From Nemertoderma westbladi (Eukaryota; Xenacoelomorpha; Nemertodermatida; Nemertodermatidae): 59,493 nucleotides of DNA. The position numbers and the translations under genes are program-made. Below, piece after piece: positions 58,404 to 59,493 of the stretch. The stretch covers positions 1 to 59,493 of the forward strand of contig JAUCBJ010003235.1 in the NCBI GenBank assembly GCA_032718475.1, in the 5' to 3' direction. Below the pieces are notes generated by a model. It saw only the letters and a program-made list of their open reading frames with translations. It was not told where the DNA came from and ran no database searches. Every line of letters starts with the position of its first letter. Positions within the stretch are counted from its first letter, which is position 1.

Positions 58404-59493
58404 TCCTTTTGTTATTATTGGATAGGCCTACTATTTCGAATTTATTTACTATTTGTATTTTAACTGTTTTTTTTATAAATTAAATATATTTGGTGATCTG
58501 GTCTTACAGAATTGTTTTGGTCCGCCATCACTACAGTAAGTACTAGGGATGCAACAGAGATAAAATTTCATCCACAGCCGGAACCCGGAGGTTACTTCGG
58601 GTTACAATATGAGCTCCGGCCGGAGACGGAGCCGGATATTTGGTGATTGATAATTTATTCCACTGTATTATTATAGCAGACAGATATGTGTTCATGAGAC
58701 GTGGGGGGGGGGGGGGGGGGGGGGGGGATTTGACGCAAATTCTTTCTCGGGGAATTATTATCTCGCCTCATTGTAATATTATCAAATAAGGGAAGTGAGC
58801 AGTTTACAGTGGCGCATGTTATTCTAAGAACCAAAACAATAAAGTAAAATCAATAGATCTGGTTACAGTTTTATTTTTGGGAGTAATCAGCAGTTATTTA
58901 CGTCGATGTTCTCCTGGAGAGGGATGCATTTTTATTGCGTCAAAACTCCCTATCTGGTGTTCATTGAGCTAAAATACTCGAATGTTTTAGACTAATTCAT
59001 GTTATTATGTCTACATATAATGGCTGCCATTTAGACAAATGTAACAAACTAACTGAATCATTTCAATGTTGTTGTTCAAAAATTTAAACAATTTCACATG
59101 ACGGTTGTCTGTCAGAGCTGTTACCGATCAGTATCCACCCATACATACTCAATTATTCACTTTACTCCTACGTCAAAAAACTTTCTCGCGGATTTTTATT
59201 TACCGAACGCTAGCGAGGTTAATTAGAGAGAATATTGAAAAAAAGTTATACGTTTATTTCTCATGTAATTAATTTTATTATTAAATTGGGACTTTTTTGT
59301 TGCTCAATTCTTTAATTAAAACATATAACAATATAGTATTATAAAATAAAACTACAGCTGTAGTATTTTACTATATTGCTACCATAGTTACTGAGATTCA
59401 AATTATTGTACTCTTCAACTCCTGATGTTGCTTTACTCCATTATAATATGTGTAATCTTCCATTAAATAATTTAGTGTTCATGAATATTGATT
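58404..59493 (+). other. Downstream of VIPAS39: repeat fragments, no gene
   Basis: Contains a hAT-like GC-rich fragment (58547-58640), a ~25-nt G run (58703-58727), dispersed-core copy 5 (58786-58900: CATGTTATTCTAAG, CCAAAACAATAAAG) and a partial copy of the 18156 MITE (59184-59270: TTATTTACCGAACGCTAGCG). No LMTK N-lobe exon was found on the minus strand. Confidence 0.6.

Overview
The window is nuclear DNA from an animal. Protein-coding exons with GT-AG introns are scattered through AT-rich, repeat-dense sequence that carries LINE, SINE, MITE, hAT and Polinton-type mobile DNA plus at least seven tandem arrays. The four cellular genes are bilaterian-type: a phosphatidate cytidylyltransferase, a protein 4.1 (band 4.1/coracle) homologue, a lemur-type (LMTK/AATYK) kinase and a VIPAS39/SPE-39 homologue. 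SINE tails resembling the Ceph domain and RTE-like LINEs point to a marine invertebrate, but I cannot name the species.

Layout. 1-4466: minus-strand part of a Polinton/Maverick (adintovirus-like) element, with a protein-primed family B DNA polymerase running off the left edge and an unknown companion ORF. 5.6-6.4 kb: minisatellite and LINE scrap. 6460-15470: last three coding exons of the CDP-diacylglycerol synthase gene; its final intron (8.3 kb) holds a MITE, a dead LINE, a 4.1-kb 21-bp satellite and a 0.5-kb palindromic 23-bp satellite. 15.5-34.5 kb: no convincing cellular gene; MITEs, SINEs, two more decayed LINE fragments, a nearly perfect 883-bp palindrome (23671-24553), a TIR element wrapped round a 62-bp satellite, a foldback element and a 15-bp array. 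34467-35508: a hAT-like element with a perfect 8-bp target duplication, ending 112 bp before the protein 4.1 start codon.

35621-42088 encodes protein 4.1 (about 1342 aa in three exons). FERM, FA and C-terminal domains are conserved, but the middle is about 700 aa of YG/PG-rich repeat organised at three levels: units of 13-16 aa, super-repeats of 84/85/98 aa, and a 267-aa third-order period. This is the most unusual protein feature of the window. 42.9-48.1 kb: 24-bp and 36-bp arrays (multi-frame open, not genes), a MITE, a SINE and a G-run/C-run hairpin. 50142-56189 (minus): C-lobe and tail of an LMTK-like kinase whose DYG motif reads EYG; an RTE-like LINE in its intron ends right at a 5' splice site. 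56778-58403 (plus): an uninterrupted VIPAS39 reading frame, apparently lying inside or beside the kinase gene on the opposite strand.

The cellular genes do not form a pathway: phospholipid synthesis (CDS), cortical cytoskeleton and septate junction (4.1), endosomal trafficking (VIPAS39) and endosome-associated signalling (LMTK). The last two could be functionally related because both families act on endosomes, but that is inference.
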